Below, piece after piece: positions 42,611 through 55,589 of a DNA stretch of 64,000 bases (the first letter of the stretch is position 1; every line of letters begins with the position of its first letter). A program made the translations under genes and the position numbers. Under the pieces are notes generated by a model, which was not told where the DNA came from, searched no databases, and saw only the letters and a program-made list of their open reading frames with translations. The stretch comes from Syngnathus acus (Eukaryota; Chordata; Actinopteri; Syngnathiformes; Syngnathidae): positions 9,886,956 to 9,950,955 of the forward strand of contig NC_051095.1 in NCBI RefSeq assembly GCF_901709675.1, written 5' to 3'.

Positions 42611-43261
42611 GGATTTTTCCCCATTCCAGTAAAAAATGTAAGCAATTGGGTTTTTTTTTGGAGGAGGGGGCGACAAGAGCCTCCTTGTATCGTGTCCTGC
42701 ACCCCAGCCCTCCGCTGAGCAGCCTGTAAACAAACATTGATTGTAAAGCGGCATTGAGGATAAAAATAAAAATACAATCTGCTTTGCTGAGATCAGTGAG
42801 GAGATTTGGTGAAAGTCTTAATTCAACAGGAAGCTGTTGGAGCTTTTCCGATAAATCCCCTTTCTCCCCATGCCCCCTCCTTCTACCCTTCCTCGGGGCT
42901 TTTAGCATCTGACAAACTGCCGTAAAAACTAGGACAAAATTGTTGATAGCAAAAAGCAACTTAAGATGTTGGTGTACCCTGCACGCGGGTTCATGATGCC
43001 CAATGCACTATACAAAAAAAGCCACACAATGTAACAACGCCTCTTGAGGTTCTGGACTACTCTGCTTGATCAGGCATTAAACAGTTATAGGTTAATATTT
43101 GTTTACTGTCTAACTCGGCATAAAACAAATACAATTACACATTGTTTATTTAGAACAACCACACAGCTTTCCTTTCGATAAAGCCATTCAGCTTAATGCT
43201 CACAATCAATGCAAGCTAATGATGAGCATCAGTGTGATGCTGTAACAATAATTGCAGGCAT

Positions 43262-43435
43262 GTATTATTGATCCTCTGTGATGAATGGCTAATATTATTG
43301 CAGCTGAGGAGGATTGCGTCACCTTTTATATTAACCTATTTTAGTAACCATTACAGGGTTTTTCCTTCATTGAAGGCTACCAACAATTTTGGATGATGAT
43401 GCTTTCAAATCAGTGGTGACATAATCCATGGAGTT
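43262..43435. repeat. Duplicated module, copy 2
   Basis: A same-orientation copy of 41851-42074, closely similar over about 175 bp (GAATGGCTAATATTATTGCA, GAGGATTGCGTCACCTTTT, CATTGAAGGCTACCAACAAT), with a single central unit. Confidence 0.8.
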
Positions 43436-46107
43436 CTTTTTACTGTTGTTGTTAGACTGAGCGTAAATGAAGACATGATGAAAAGTGACGATGCAGATTT
43501 GACTTTTGGTCTTGATTATCTTCCTTTGAAACCCACAACTTTTATTGTTTTGATGCTGATTACAAAAAAGTAAAAAATTCCACCATTTAATATTTTTTTT
43601 ACTTTTCTTTTTTTCATTTCTACAAAGTAGATAGAGGGAAACAGATTAATGTTTGGTGACAGCAGCAGATGGGCGAGTCGAATCCCTTTGGTAAATTGTC
43701 TAAATAGAAAATATATCAAAGACACGTGTCAACTTCAAACGTTAAAAACGTCGACACAGCGTGGTTAGGTAATTTTTTTGTTTTGACCCTCTGATGATTG
43801 CAGCATTTTTTTGCCTACATTTTCAGAGATTTATGGCTTCGCAACTAATATTAATTCCAATGTTCTTCCTATCGCGCGTGTATCATACGTGTAGATGACA
43901 AAAGCACCAAAAAAGTAGCCAATCTGCAGTGGCCATGGCAACAGCAAACACAATTTACTCTTGATTATGAGTCATTACAATGTGATGCGTATATGAATGT
44001 ATAATCAACGGACAGTTTCAAATGAAATGATTATGAACCCTCGGCTGGTGGTTATGTTGATTGCCAAATGAGCAGACATATTTTTGTCTAATCTAATAAG
44101 GATTTGAGATTTACATTCATTCTGCAATTCTTGCAATTTCGTGGAAAGCTCATTTCTGCTTTATGAATTGTTTTCCATTTAACAAATGTATATTAGACCA
44201 CCACTTAGTAAAAGAACAAAACTCAGTAATGCGCCCTGGAAAATTGTCGAAATAACGACACCAGTTTCACCAAGCAACAAGAGATCAGGGCGACATGTTT
44301 CAGGTAAAAGGACATGCTAAAAACTGACCTGGAAGTCACTCATAATTTTTTTGGACAAATTCTTAATAATTTGCGCAAATGAGCCTCAATGGGAAGAAGG
44401 TATCCTAGAAAGATTGGCAATGCTACATCAAGATGTTTTTTTGTTGTCTATCATCTAATGTTAGTAGAGCATGATGTGAATGATTAATGCTTGTTTTGAA
44501 ATAAAAAATAATCACCTGACACCACTGTAACTAATCCACAGGGAATTGGTAGAAAGTCGAGCCCAAAATTGTCTTTACAAAGCACTTTGTTACAGCTGCT
44601 GGTGGTGAGAAATGTGTGATATAAATAAAGTTGTTTTTTGTGTTGTATAACAGTTGATAGTTGCTAATAACCAAGGACTTTATTCTGTCGACTGGCTGTT
44701 CAAAACAAAATAATCTGGAGCCAGATACCTTACTCAAGAACTATACCGTAAACTCAACTAAATCTATTTTTGGTTGGTGCGGATAGAGCTTTGTGGATCT
44801 TATCCATCAATATGACGAGATAACGATTGATAATCCTAAACAACGCTGAGTGTGAGGGATTTTGTCAGTCTTCTAACGGCATGCAGATGGATTATGAAAA
44901 TAACTGACTTCAGTCAGTTGCTGTCAAAGCTATCCTGTTGGCTCTCCCAATTTGCAGTGACAGACTGTGAAACGTCTTTTAAAGGAATCGTGGGACGTCT
45001 TATCCCCAACCGGGGTTAAACAAAAAAGGCAATCAGATTTAGATATCCCTCAAAGCGTTGACTTTGTTCCAACAAGGGCGCGTGTTGAAAGTTAATTGAA
45101 AAGCTAACACTGGTGCAGAGCTCACCCGACACCCGCCACCCGACTTGAATGAAATGTTGCCCCAGGCCGACAACAGACTCATCACATTTTTGTGGGTGTT
45201 TCCACAAAATTTGCCACATCAAAACCGTAACGGAAGATATTGTCTTTAAGATAGCTTTTACATAGAACCCATTGAAGGCAGGAAATTGCCTTTTCAATGG
45301 AAGGTTGTCAGTGTCACTCAAAGACATTCATACCAAACATTTTCAAGAGACTGCTTCAAGCACTCACAGATGTTTTTCTCATTAGAATACTCCTAATACT
45401 CATATTTTCACAATTCAAACAAGTCAATTCCAACATACGTTGTGACCCGTTCTTATTTTCCTGATTGGAGAACAGGGATCATGCATTTAGTATTTGAGGG
45501 ATGTTTATAGGTGGAACTGATTTTTTATTTTATTTTTTTAAACCTGACGTCAAAGCTATCAAGGCTGGTTTACAACGTGGAAAAACTATGCTACAAATCT
45601 TTAAATGCTTAAATATTGACAGTGTTTATGGGAGGCATTCATTTTTCTATACGCATTTGGGGTAAAAATGTAACCTCCCTTGAACCCCTCATGGGTAACA
45701 AGGAATTAGGCTATAGGAAGCCATTTACAAAATGCATTGTTTATTTTCCTTATGGGGAAAATGGGCGCGTCTGTTTTTTTCACATTTTATTTTCCTGATA
45801 GAAGGAAAGGAAGAGGTGTTGATATTTTAACAGTGAGCAGGAGTTAATGTAACTGCGGCAGGGAGAGCCTTTTTGCACGTCCCCTCCTCCAATAAAGCCA
45901 TATGCCTGCACCCACCCACCCAGGGTGTTTTGCACTTCCTCTCGTGCGTCACTGCTCCCTCACACTCTTTGGAGTGCGCGCATCGGTTGCTGCACTCAAC
46001 CAGCAGGTTGCTGCACCGGCCGGCAGCCGTGTCATTTCTCATCTCCGAGTGGCTCTCTCCACTTTTTTTTCTCTTGTTTTTTTTTGGGTCTAACCGACAA
46101 CCTGCTG

Positions 46108-46192
46108 ATGGAGATGATCTCTTTCCCCGAAGGATATTCGTCTGGCGTGGCGCAAGTTTATGTGCTCCTTATTGTGGCTTGCGTCTTGTCGG
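46108..46192 (+). CDS. rxfp1: rxfp1 exon 1 (signal peptide)
   Basis: ATG at 46108; a second Met codon lies at 46114. It encodes [18 protein letters not shown] and ends TCGG|GTAAAT with one base over, matching the next exon's phase. It is assigned by position, phase and hydrophobicity rather than by conserved sequence. Confidence 0.75.
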
Positions 46193-49100
46193 GTAAATTC
46201 AACTTTTCACTTGCCTTTAATTCAGGGGTGTCAAACTCATTTTTGTCGTCATAGTTGACTGTCAGCGCCTTATATTATTTACAGTATAGGCTACACGGCA
46301 AACTGATGAATAACTAGTTTTGAAATCAGAGACTAGTCAAAACTGTTCAAATTGTTTAAAAAGATGAATGGTAATAAAAATTGCTAGCAATATTTCTGTT
46401 TTGAAAAAGTGAAGACAATTTATAATTTTAGTAATGGCACAAAGTCGATGCAAAATTTGTCTTCGCGGGCCACATAATATGATGTGACGGGCCGCATCTG
46501 GCCCCCGGGCCTTGAGTTTGACACCGATGCTTTAATTGATACCTCACTCATGTTACTTTATGGCTACGTCCTAGTATCATTATCTAAAGACCCCTGTTGC
46601 ATTTTAAGTAGGAGTGAAACATTTTGAGCTTGCCTTTGATACCTGACTCGTGTTTTTACGTAAGAGTGAAACATTTTGAGCAAATTAAGTTCTTGGTTTG
46701 TTTTGAAAGCCATTTTTGTACAAAACAACCCAACGAATTGAGATGTTATTTTGCAAAGCAACCCAAAGTTGGGCTCAATTGATCATCCACCTTCCTGGGT
46801 GGGTCGGTCCAATTTTTAACCCAGCTGTTTGAAGGGTGTAACAACACGTACTTGTCAAGACCTCCGCTTTTGAAAATACATTTAGGCCTTGCTAAGTCTT
46901 TTAAGACCTATTGATTTTGCACTGTAACGTGTGATGACCACCTGCACCCCAATTACCTCGAGGCACCGCATTGGGTTCGACTAAATAGTGTATACTTCCG
47001 ATAAATCCTGCCGTTCAATGCCACTTCAGACCGCCGATTGATTTTGAATGTGCAGCACTGTTATTTTAATGCCACTCTCACATTAACTACCCACTAATTG
47101 AACAATGAGGTGGCACCACAAAATATACTCCATTGGTTTCAATTGTAAAACTACACTCATTTTTTTCATTTTGGAAATGCTGTGATTTAAAAACTGCAAC
47201 TGAATCCATAACCCCAATACATACTTTTGTGCTCATGCTACTACAGTAAAAGTAGTGCTTTGCCTCCATCTCGTGGCATCTTGGTGCCAAGGAACTATGT
47301 TTAAGTCAATTGGGGAGCTTCATTTAAGGTGGCATCTTGCTATCAAGGTACCATGTTGATGAGAGTTGAGGTGTTTCATTTTGATAAAAGCAGTGCTTTG
47401 CCACCCTCTTGTGGCATCTAGGTGCCACAAGCCAATGTTGGAGTTAATTGAGGGGCTCTGTTCAGACAAAAGTTGTGCTTTGCCACCATCTTGTGGAATG
47501 CGGGTGCCAAGGAATTATGTTGAAGTGAATTGAGGAGCTCCATTGTGACAAAAGTAGTGCTTTGGCCCCATTTGGTGCCATTTGGGTACCAAGGAGCTAT
47601 GTTGACGTGAATTGAGAGGTGTCATTTCAAACAAATTGCAGTGCTGCCTTAGGAAATCAGTCTCATTTATCTCATTCCAGTAGCCTGCCAAAACCAACAG
47701 CTGTTTTTTAAAAAAAAAATTCATAAGAGAATTGGACTGAACAGTATTGTACTAAAAAAAAACCCGTAAACACGTACAGTACCCGCAAACATTGAAATGT
47801 CCTCTTCCTTCTTCTCTTCCTCCTTCTCGGTGGGGTGTATTATAAGTGGATAACAAACCAGCATCATGTTGCAATAGCGCCACCAGTTAGCATTGTGCTT
47901 CTACGTCAAGGAAACCAATGTAAACTGATAAAAGTTTACTTGCCTTCAGTCGTCGGATGTTTTTTATTTTTATTTTTTTTACACACCCTCAAACGTTTGC
48001 AAATTCTACAATTTATTGCCACGCTTTCATCAATACAGCCAGAAAAAAGACCGGAGATGCATCCTGCAGAGAATGTCGCTGTTTGACGTCGCAATGCCGC
48101 CGATACGGCACAAGCAGTGGGATGCCGTAACACTTTCATCCTTGCTCATCTCCGAGCTTTTGAGTGCACAATTTGATGCTCTTATGGCTGCTTGATGTCA
48201 CAAAGAAAGCGCGGGGGGATGAAGATAGATGATAAGATTGCTGATGAGGTCGTTGGATGTTGGAAAGGCCAATCTTTGAAGTTTCAGGCATTGCTTGGAC
48301 TCTTAGCAGCAGCGATGTACAGAAACAGGCTTGTGAAAAGCTGAGCAAATATTGGTGGTAAGACATTGAGTTGACCATAGAAATTGGTGCGTCAATAGAG
48401 GGGAAAAAGCATTTTCAGTGTAATTTTCAACCAATCTGGAAACTTCCTTGTCCTTTTCTCCAATCTTTTTTTGACTCATAAAATACAGAAGACGGTGGTG
48501 GAAATACTAATTGTAGTGACATGTTTATTTTTCCTCTGAATGAGTGTCATGTAGAAAAAAAGCTATTTTTTTGGTAAAATTTCATGGAATATTCTCACTT
48601 TAAAACTTGTACAGGGTGTAGAAAAAATAAAACAGCAAGTTCAATGCAAGTTGTAAAGATTTTTTTTTTATTACAATTTCAAACCCGGAAAATTCAGATA
48701 GAGAAATGAGTTGTTTTGTGGACTTGGTGATTTTGTTAGTTAGCTTAAATGGAGATGAAAAAAAAATACTGTTTGTTTTATTTCAGTCTTCCAAGAATTT
48801 GTATACTGGTCAACAACGTTTAATTGAAAATAAACAAAACATTGATCATTTTTTCCCAAGTGTATCAAACCAGCAAAAGGAATTCTTTCTTCTTTTTTTT
48901 CCTCATGGAACATTTTAAATCTATATTTTCCCCCTCGAGTCAACAGAACATCCAGCATAATGAGAAAGTCATGTAATTTTTTAACTTATTTGACCGTTCA
49001 GCAGGCTAAAAGATGGCCTTTAGAGTTAATAAACATTTTTGATGGATACACACAACAATCAATACACATTTATAAAAGTAAGACTTTCCACTCAAAGGGC

Positions 49101-52100
49101 AAAAAGCGACGTTCAATACAAAGCGTGTGAATTGTATCCACTTTGGGTGGCGTGGGGGCGACTTTCGACACTTTTGTTGAGACGGGTTGAGTCGATACCC
49201 TGCGGACTCTTGAAGAGTGCGCACATCCTAGAAAGGGAGGGAGTGCATGCAGATGTCTTCACTACTGGGCTGCTTCGCCATTCTGCCAACGTTTATAGAA
49301 GGATTTTTTTTTCATTCATAGCTTAAGCTCTTGGGGTTGGGGCTTCTTAAAGCACTCAAATTGGATGTTCAGTTTCACACCACTGATTTTTATAGCTTTT
49401 TGCAGCTTGGAACCCTTGAGGGCACGTGTCAAATTCAAGGCCCCGGGGCCAGATACGGCCCGCCACATCATTTTATGTGCCCCTGCGAAGACAAATTGTG
49501 CATCAAATTCATGTGTCAATATTAAATTGTCTTCACTTTTAAAAATCATCTTTTTAAAATATTTGAAGTTTTTACTAGTCTGATTTGAAAACGAGTTCTT
49601 TTGTCAGTTTGTTTTGTAGCTTGTTCTGTATATCATATGAGGCGTTCATACAATTATTTGGGTTGACAATCATGATGGCCTTCCGAAGGAAACGATAACT
49701 ACAATGTGGCCCGCGACAAAAGAGTTTGACACCAAAACCATAAGTTGCCTTTTTAGTCTTTAAGGAAACACCAATCTCCCTACCTCATCCTACCTAACTA
49801 TCTGGCTCCTGACCTACCTACTACCAATCTTCAACCTGTCTTCTCATCTATGTGCATTGCTTCCTAGGAGAAGTGTAATGTAAAGTGGAATATTGTTATT
49901 GGGCTGATTGTTTCTGGCAGTGAGGGAATCAAATCAATTGCAGATCTGCAGGACTACAGCCACAACAATCAGTCTCACTGCATTTTTAGAATTGGATTGT
50001 TTAAGCCATTTTACTCCAATAGAGAATATTTCCTTCAATATTAATGATGTCTGTGTTGTACTTTGCAATAGGGCGACAAACTCCTGCTTCCGTACATGCC
50101 GACCGATTACTAACCTATCCTTCATCGCTGCTTACTTTCCAGCTGCTAACGTGACGGAAGTGTCGCCCTTGTGCCCTCTTGGCTTCTTCCCGTGCGGCAA
50201 CCTGACCATGTGTCTACCCCAAGTGCTGCACTGCAACGGTGCCGATGACTGTGGGAACCAAGCGGACGAGGAGAACTGCGGTGAGCCAGTTAACCCGCCA
50301 GCCAACCACTTCTTTTCCCACGTACAGTGTATGTGTCATCACTTTTCATCTGTGTGCTCGGATTTAACCGTAATTAACTCAGGTTAAGCTTTTGATCCCT
50401 CCTTCACTCACATTCGTTTTCCTACTTGTCAATCAACAAGCGGAACACTGTGCCTATGGGTTGCCAGGTAGATAGGTAATTATACCTGAGGTAGGAAGTA
50501 GGAGTGTGGGTGTAATAGCTAGGCAGGTTGCTTGGTATATAAATTAGTTAAGAAGTTGGTTGGTACACCAATTAGGTTAGTAGGCAAGGAATTGTGAAAT
50601 AGATAGGTACATTGTTGGGTTGAAGGAGAGCTCGTAGAGTAAAGAAAACATATATTAGAGAAGACTGATGATCAGATGCAACAAAATGGAAACTGGAGTA
50701 TACCTAGCATTAGGGCCCAGGTTGACTATAAGGGAAAGCTTTATCTTTCAGACACTACTGGTTCCTGGTTCTTATTCTGGAATTCATCACAGGAGCCAGA
50801 CACATCGTTTATTTTGTATAATGACTGATGTTGACCCTACACGTATACATTGACAGTCGTACTCTCAGTATTTAGCCTCTCTTGCCTGTGTCACAAAACT
50901 AACTCGCCTTTCCTGCACAGAATATCACAGTAGCACGTTATATTCTGCTGCTTGGTAACAGGAACATAAAACGCTATCGATCGTCTCTATAAGGGGCTGT
51001 ATTGTCTTCAGGTCTCGCCAGATGCGCATTTGGAGGTGTGTTTAGTTTGTAGCAGTGGCAAAAAAAACAAATGGAACAAATGATACACAGCTGTCTCTCT
51101 GGAGGTTTCTCATCAATGTCTACCAAGTAATAACTGAGATTATTATTTAGACTAAATGTCAGACAGAGGCATGTTACAGTTTCCCATGTTTGGTACGTAG
51201 GTAAATAAGTCAGTCGCAGGTCTGTTGGTAGGTAAATGGGTTTGGTTGGTGGAAGGGGAAATAGGCATGGTGCAGAGTTGAAAATACTATAAAATAGTAG
51301 GGAGAAGGATGGTAGGTAGGTAAGCAAGCAGGTAGGTAGGCTGATTGGTAAATAGTCGGGAGTGGTCTATGTCAGTAGGTTGGTTGTATAGGTAAATACT
51401 AGGTTTGGAGGTACATAGGCAAGAGGTGGCAAGTTTGTTAAGTAGAAAAATGGGGGCTGAGTCGCCAGGCAATTTGCATAATAGGTAGGACGGTCGGTTT
51501 GTTGGATGGTATTACAGTAATCCCTCGCTACATCGCGGTTTGTTTATCGCGGTTTCACTACATCGCGGATTTTTTTTCCAAATTAAAAAAGGAAATTAAA
51601 TTCAAAATAATTAATAATTAATCTCATGTCTATAACATTTAAATACAAGTAGACATCTTGCCTGCACGTTTGCAGTATACATACTGAACAAAAACAATCA
51701 TACAATGCCAGAGGTATCTTGAACCTGCCCAACTTTACATTGTTACACCCTGCAAAGGAGGGTGTTGGTGGAGGGGGGGGGGGGGGCATGTTGGCAGGCA
51801 GCATTGACTTGACAACTACAAACTGCATCCTGCTGGGAGTTCGTTTTTTTTTTTGTGTTCACACTTGGAAAGGAGGTGAAGACAAGGGACGATGCTGCCT
51901 TCACGATCCGCTCTCTCAATCCAGCCACAATTTGAAAAATCAGCCCCTCAAACGTTTGACTTTGCACCATGAAATTTGGTGGGAATGTTTATTATGAGTA
52001 GACCCACAAAAATAGTCTTTAAAAGACATGCTCAAAAAGAAACAGGTGGGAATATGCAAGATGACATCAAGCATTAAAAAAAGTCTTACAATAACATGCC

Positions 52101-55100
52101 CGGGAAGACATAAGAAGTCCGCCATTTTATTTTCGAGCAGCCATTTTAGTCTTTCTCTTAATGAACTCTTCATGCAGTGACTTCACTATTTTGAAAATTC
52201 CGCATCCAATGAACAAATGTGAAATTATGAATAGATTCCTAAAAATCTTCTGGAAGCCATGCCCAGAGGAACAAAAGGCGTCTGTTATTTTGGTTTGAGG
52301 CAGACATTTTAGGCTTAATTCAAAACTCTAAATTCAGCAAATTCAAAATTCAGTAAATTCACTTAATGTATTCAATGTTGAAATTTTTTCCCCTAAACCT
52401 TTACTTATCGATGTGAAATTTGGTTGGCCTGTCAATCATGCGTGGATCCATCAAAAAGCGTCAACAAGCCATTCCCGAAAAGGCACCGAAGGCTAATTTT
52501 CCTTCCCTTTAGTTAAAACAATGTCAGTGCAGTTAAATGAAGGTTTGATCATACCAGTGAATTAATTACGCTTGTTGAATTTCCCCGCCTTCGGCATGAA
52601 AGGCCAATTATACCTCCCAAATGTGATAGATGTGGAGGGGTTTTTTTTCTTCTCACTGACCTTTAAGTAGTGATGATGATGATTCATTTTTGCAGGGTGG
52701 TGTCATGTGCAAAGCCATGTTTGATCTCGCAATCTATGTAGGAGCTGCACGGATAGATCCAAGAATTCATAGAATAAATACTAATGTGAGCACAGATATA
52801 CTATACTGACGAACATTTTGAGATACGAACGGGAGCCTTGAGACTTTTTCACCTCGACTTACGAAACAAATTCAATGTCCGAACCTGTGAGCGATTGTCA
52901 GAGCGTGTCAGGTGACGTTGTGACCTGTGTGCGTGTTTCTACCCTTCACTCGGCCAGCTCCAGTGTTCCTGTGTGCGAGTTAGCATTTTGAAAATTTCAT
53001 CCATAGTTCCTCCGTAGTTTTATAGTCACTCCTAAGAAAGCTAGTGCAAATAACGTCGAGCATAGTTAGAAGAGGGTGTATCGAATGTAGGAATTAAGCA
53101 AACTGTATATGATTACCCCCTCCCACTCGCTGTTTCTTAAGCGCCTACTTCTATAGCAATTTGTCACGTCTTTCAAGGTAAAGCTCTTAAACATTAATTT
53201 TACATTTTGCATTCATTCTAAAAATTGCTTCAACCTACAACCTCGTAAGTTTTCCCTGTATTGGTCTCGCATCGATTCCAAACATCTAGCATCCATCCAT
53301 TACATTTATTTTTGTGATTATATATGTTATATATAGATTATATATTTGTGAAATATATATATGTATATATACGTATATATATAGATATAGATATATATAA
53401 TTACATAAATACACACACACATGCACACACACACACACACACGTGGTTCACAATACAATTACAGCATAGATTGGTGTGACATTTTGGTTTGACATTTTCA
53501 CACACCTGAAGTCATCAAAATATATTTACGAACCGCTTGTTTGGGGCATTGCTTGCTTTAAGTTCCATTTCTATACAGAGCAAAATATTCTCAAATCAAC
53601 CCATTCAAGAATACATCCATCCTTGGTCTTCAGTAAGTGAAAATCGAAACCTTCACCGTACTTTCCACGGACTGCTCTGATTTCCATGGGGGTCTGCTGT
53701 AAATTCTGCAGTCACGAATTTCCAAAGGGATGTTTTGTTGATCTTACTGCCTTGACTTTTGTCTCCAGTTAGTTTGAAAAAAGAAAATCAATACAGTACA
53801 TTCAAGAAAAACTTCAACTAACTAAAAAATGTTTTTGCCTCTATCTTTGTCTTCTCAAAGAAAAAACAATAGCTCTGTTAGGGGAGGATAAGCGGGTTGG
53901 ATCAACGAATGAACAAACAAACAGCTGATGACTTTCTATGCCTTCAAAGTCTCCAGTTGCATTCTTCATAGGCTATTTGAAGTGGCGTACCTACTGGCAC
54001 TTATTTGTATCCCACCTGTATATCGCCACAATGACTCACACAAAAGACAGCCGGGGTTTAGTTTTAGGGCACATTTTGATTTGGACTTAACATGTTGCGA
54101 CAAAAGATCACGGCGTGGTGAGTCTCCCCAATCTAAAGACGCTCAGGGGGCCTAACCAAGCCCACTCAAATTAATCCCGTAATGTGCGGGGACACCTACT
54201 GCTCACTTGAATCTGGTCTTTGAAATTGCTGCTCTAATGTTCCCAGAGAAAAGCAGCAAAGGCGCAGTGAGGTCGATGAGGCTTTATGGTTATTCATATT
54301 TTCATGTCATTGAGGTCCAACGATACTTGCAGGGGGTTGTGGATTCGGTCGATTCGCATATAATTGGAGGCTGGCACTTGATGGTTAAAAAAACACGCAT
54401 GTACAGTGAATGTAGTTACTAAAACATGGGTTCATTTGATAAAAAAAAAAAAATAGAATTTTTTCCATCTTTAGAAAATATGTACCGTATGCTACATTCA
54501 CTGAAGACTAACTTCTTTGATGTTGTCCAAATGTCATTGGAGACCATCTGGTCTTTGACGGTTAAAAAGCATACATGATAGGGCAATTGAATATTTGATG
54601 TTCACAGAAACTACACTAGGTTTGTCCAAGATTGAAAATTCTTTGAAGTCCATAAAAAGTTACATTTGAGTAGCTGCACAGGAGAAGACTGTAAATGTTT
54701 TTTTTTTTTTTAGATAGTTACAAGGCATTGAAGACAAATTTGTTTTTGTTCACAAAAATGCATCAAAGACTAAATGGTCTTTAATGTATACAAGGATTAG
54801 TTGAGGCAGTTGAGCTTAGACTGAAGTGTCTTTGATGCTTACAAGACGTTGGGTCTTTTTGAAAAAAAGAGTAATTTTCTTTGATTTTCTTTGAAGTATT
54901 AGGTAATATCAAAGACACGTTAACCCTTGAACCAAAATGTTTTCAAAGGCATCAAAGACAAATCAAAGGCGCTCATGTCTTTTTAATTTGTTTACAGAGT
55001 TACAGTATGCTCTGGTTTCATTGAGACTCAAACTTTACGGTCAGTAAAATACGCTTTCCTAACATCAACCCTTTTTTTTTTTTTATCTTTGGATTTTTCA

Positions 55101-55516
55101 AATTTCATGTACGTATGTCATGTATGTAAATCGAGTTCATGGTAGTGCTGAGCTGAAAGCTACTTTTGCCATCTGGAACATCCCTGCTGTGATTCCACCG
55201 TCTTAACCGTTGACCTGCTAAACCCACATGGTAAATGATATGGCCCCCGAGGCGTCGGCCAGCTCTTCTCATAATTTTTGAAAAAGATGGCATTGGTCGA
55301 AAGTGAATCTACGATGAAGATTCATCTGATTATCCACAGCCGGAGGAATGATCACATTTCAGTGAGAGGGGCAGGTGCTTGGCGAGGAAGCCATGAATGT
55401 TTCATCTGCACTCATTTTCACTCGCTTTCACATGTTTCGCAAAGGGGAACACTGTAGCCTTCCTCTGCTTTTTTTTTTTTTCCTGAAAGATGGATCGCGG
55501 CGGTGGTATGTGTGTA

Positions 55517-55589
<73 letters not shown>

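Larger units (their letters stand above)
39900..46107. other. Intergenic region tmem144 to rxfp1
   Basis: No coding exon supported. It holds the two-copy module at 41851-42074 and 43262-43435, a retroposon tail at 42506-42610, a C-run near 40503-40513, and AT-rich filler. The rxfp1 5' UTR presumably occupies the last few hundred bases. Confidence 0.6.

Noticed and set aside
42588-42959. 123-codon minus-strand open frame
   Set aside because: It crosses a retroposon tail and simple sequence, and has no domain resemblance or splice support.
52805-52960. GAGATACGAAC and CTCGACTTACG words as another pogo-like element
   Set aside because: The words resemble Tigger-type ends, but the inverted partner and TA duplication could not be located by eye.
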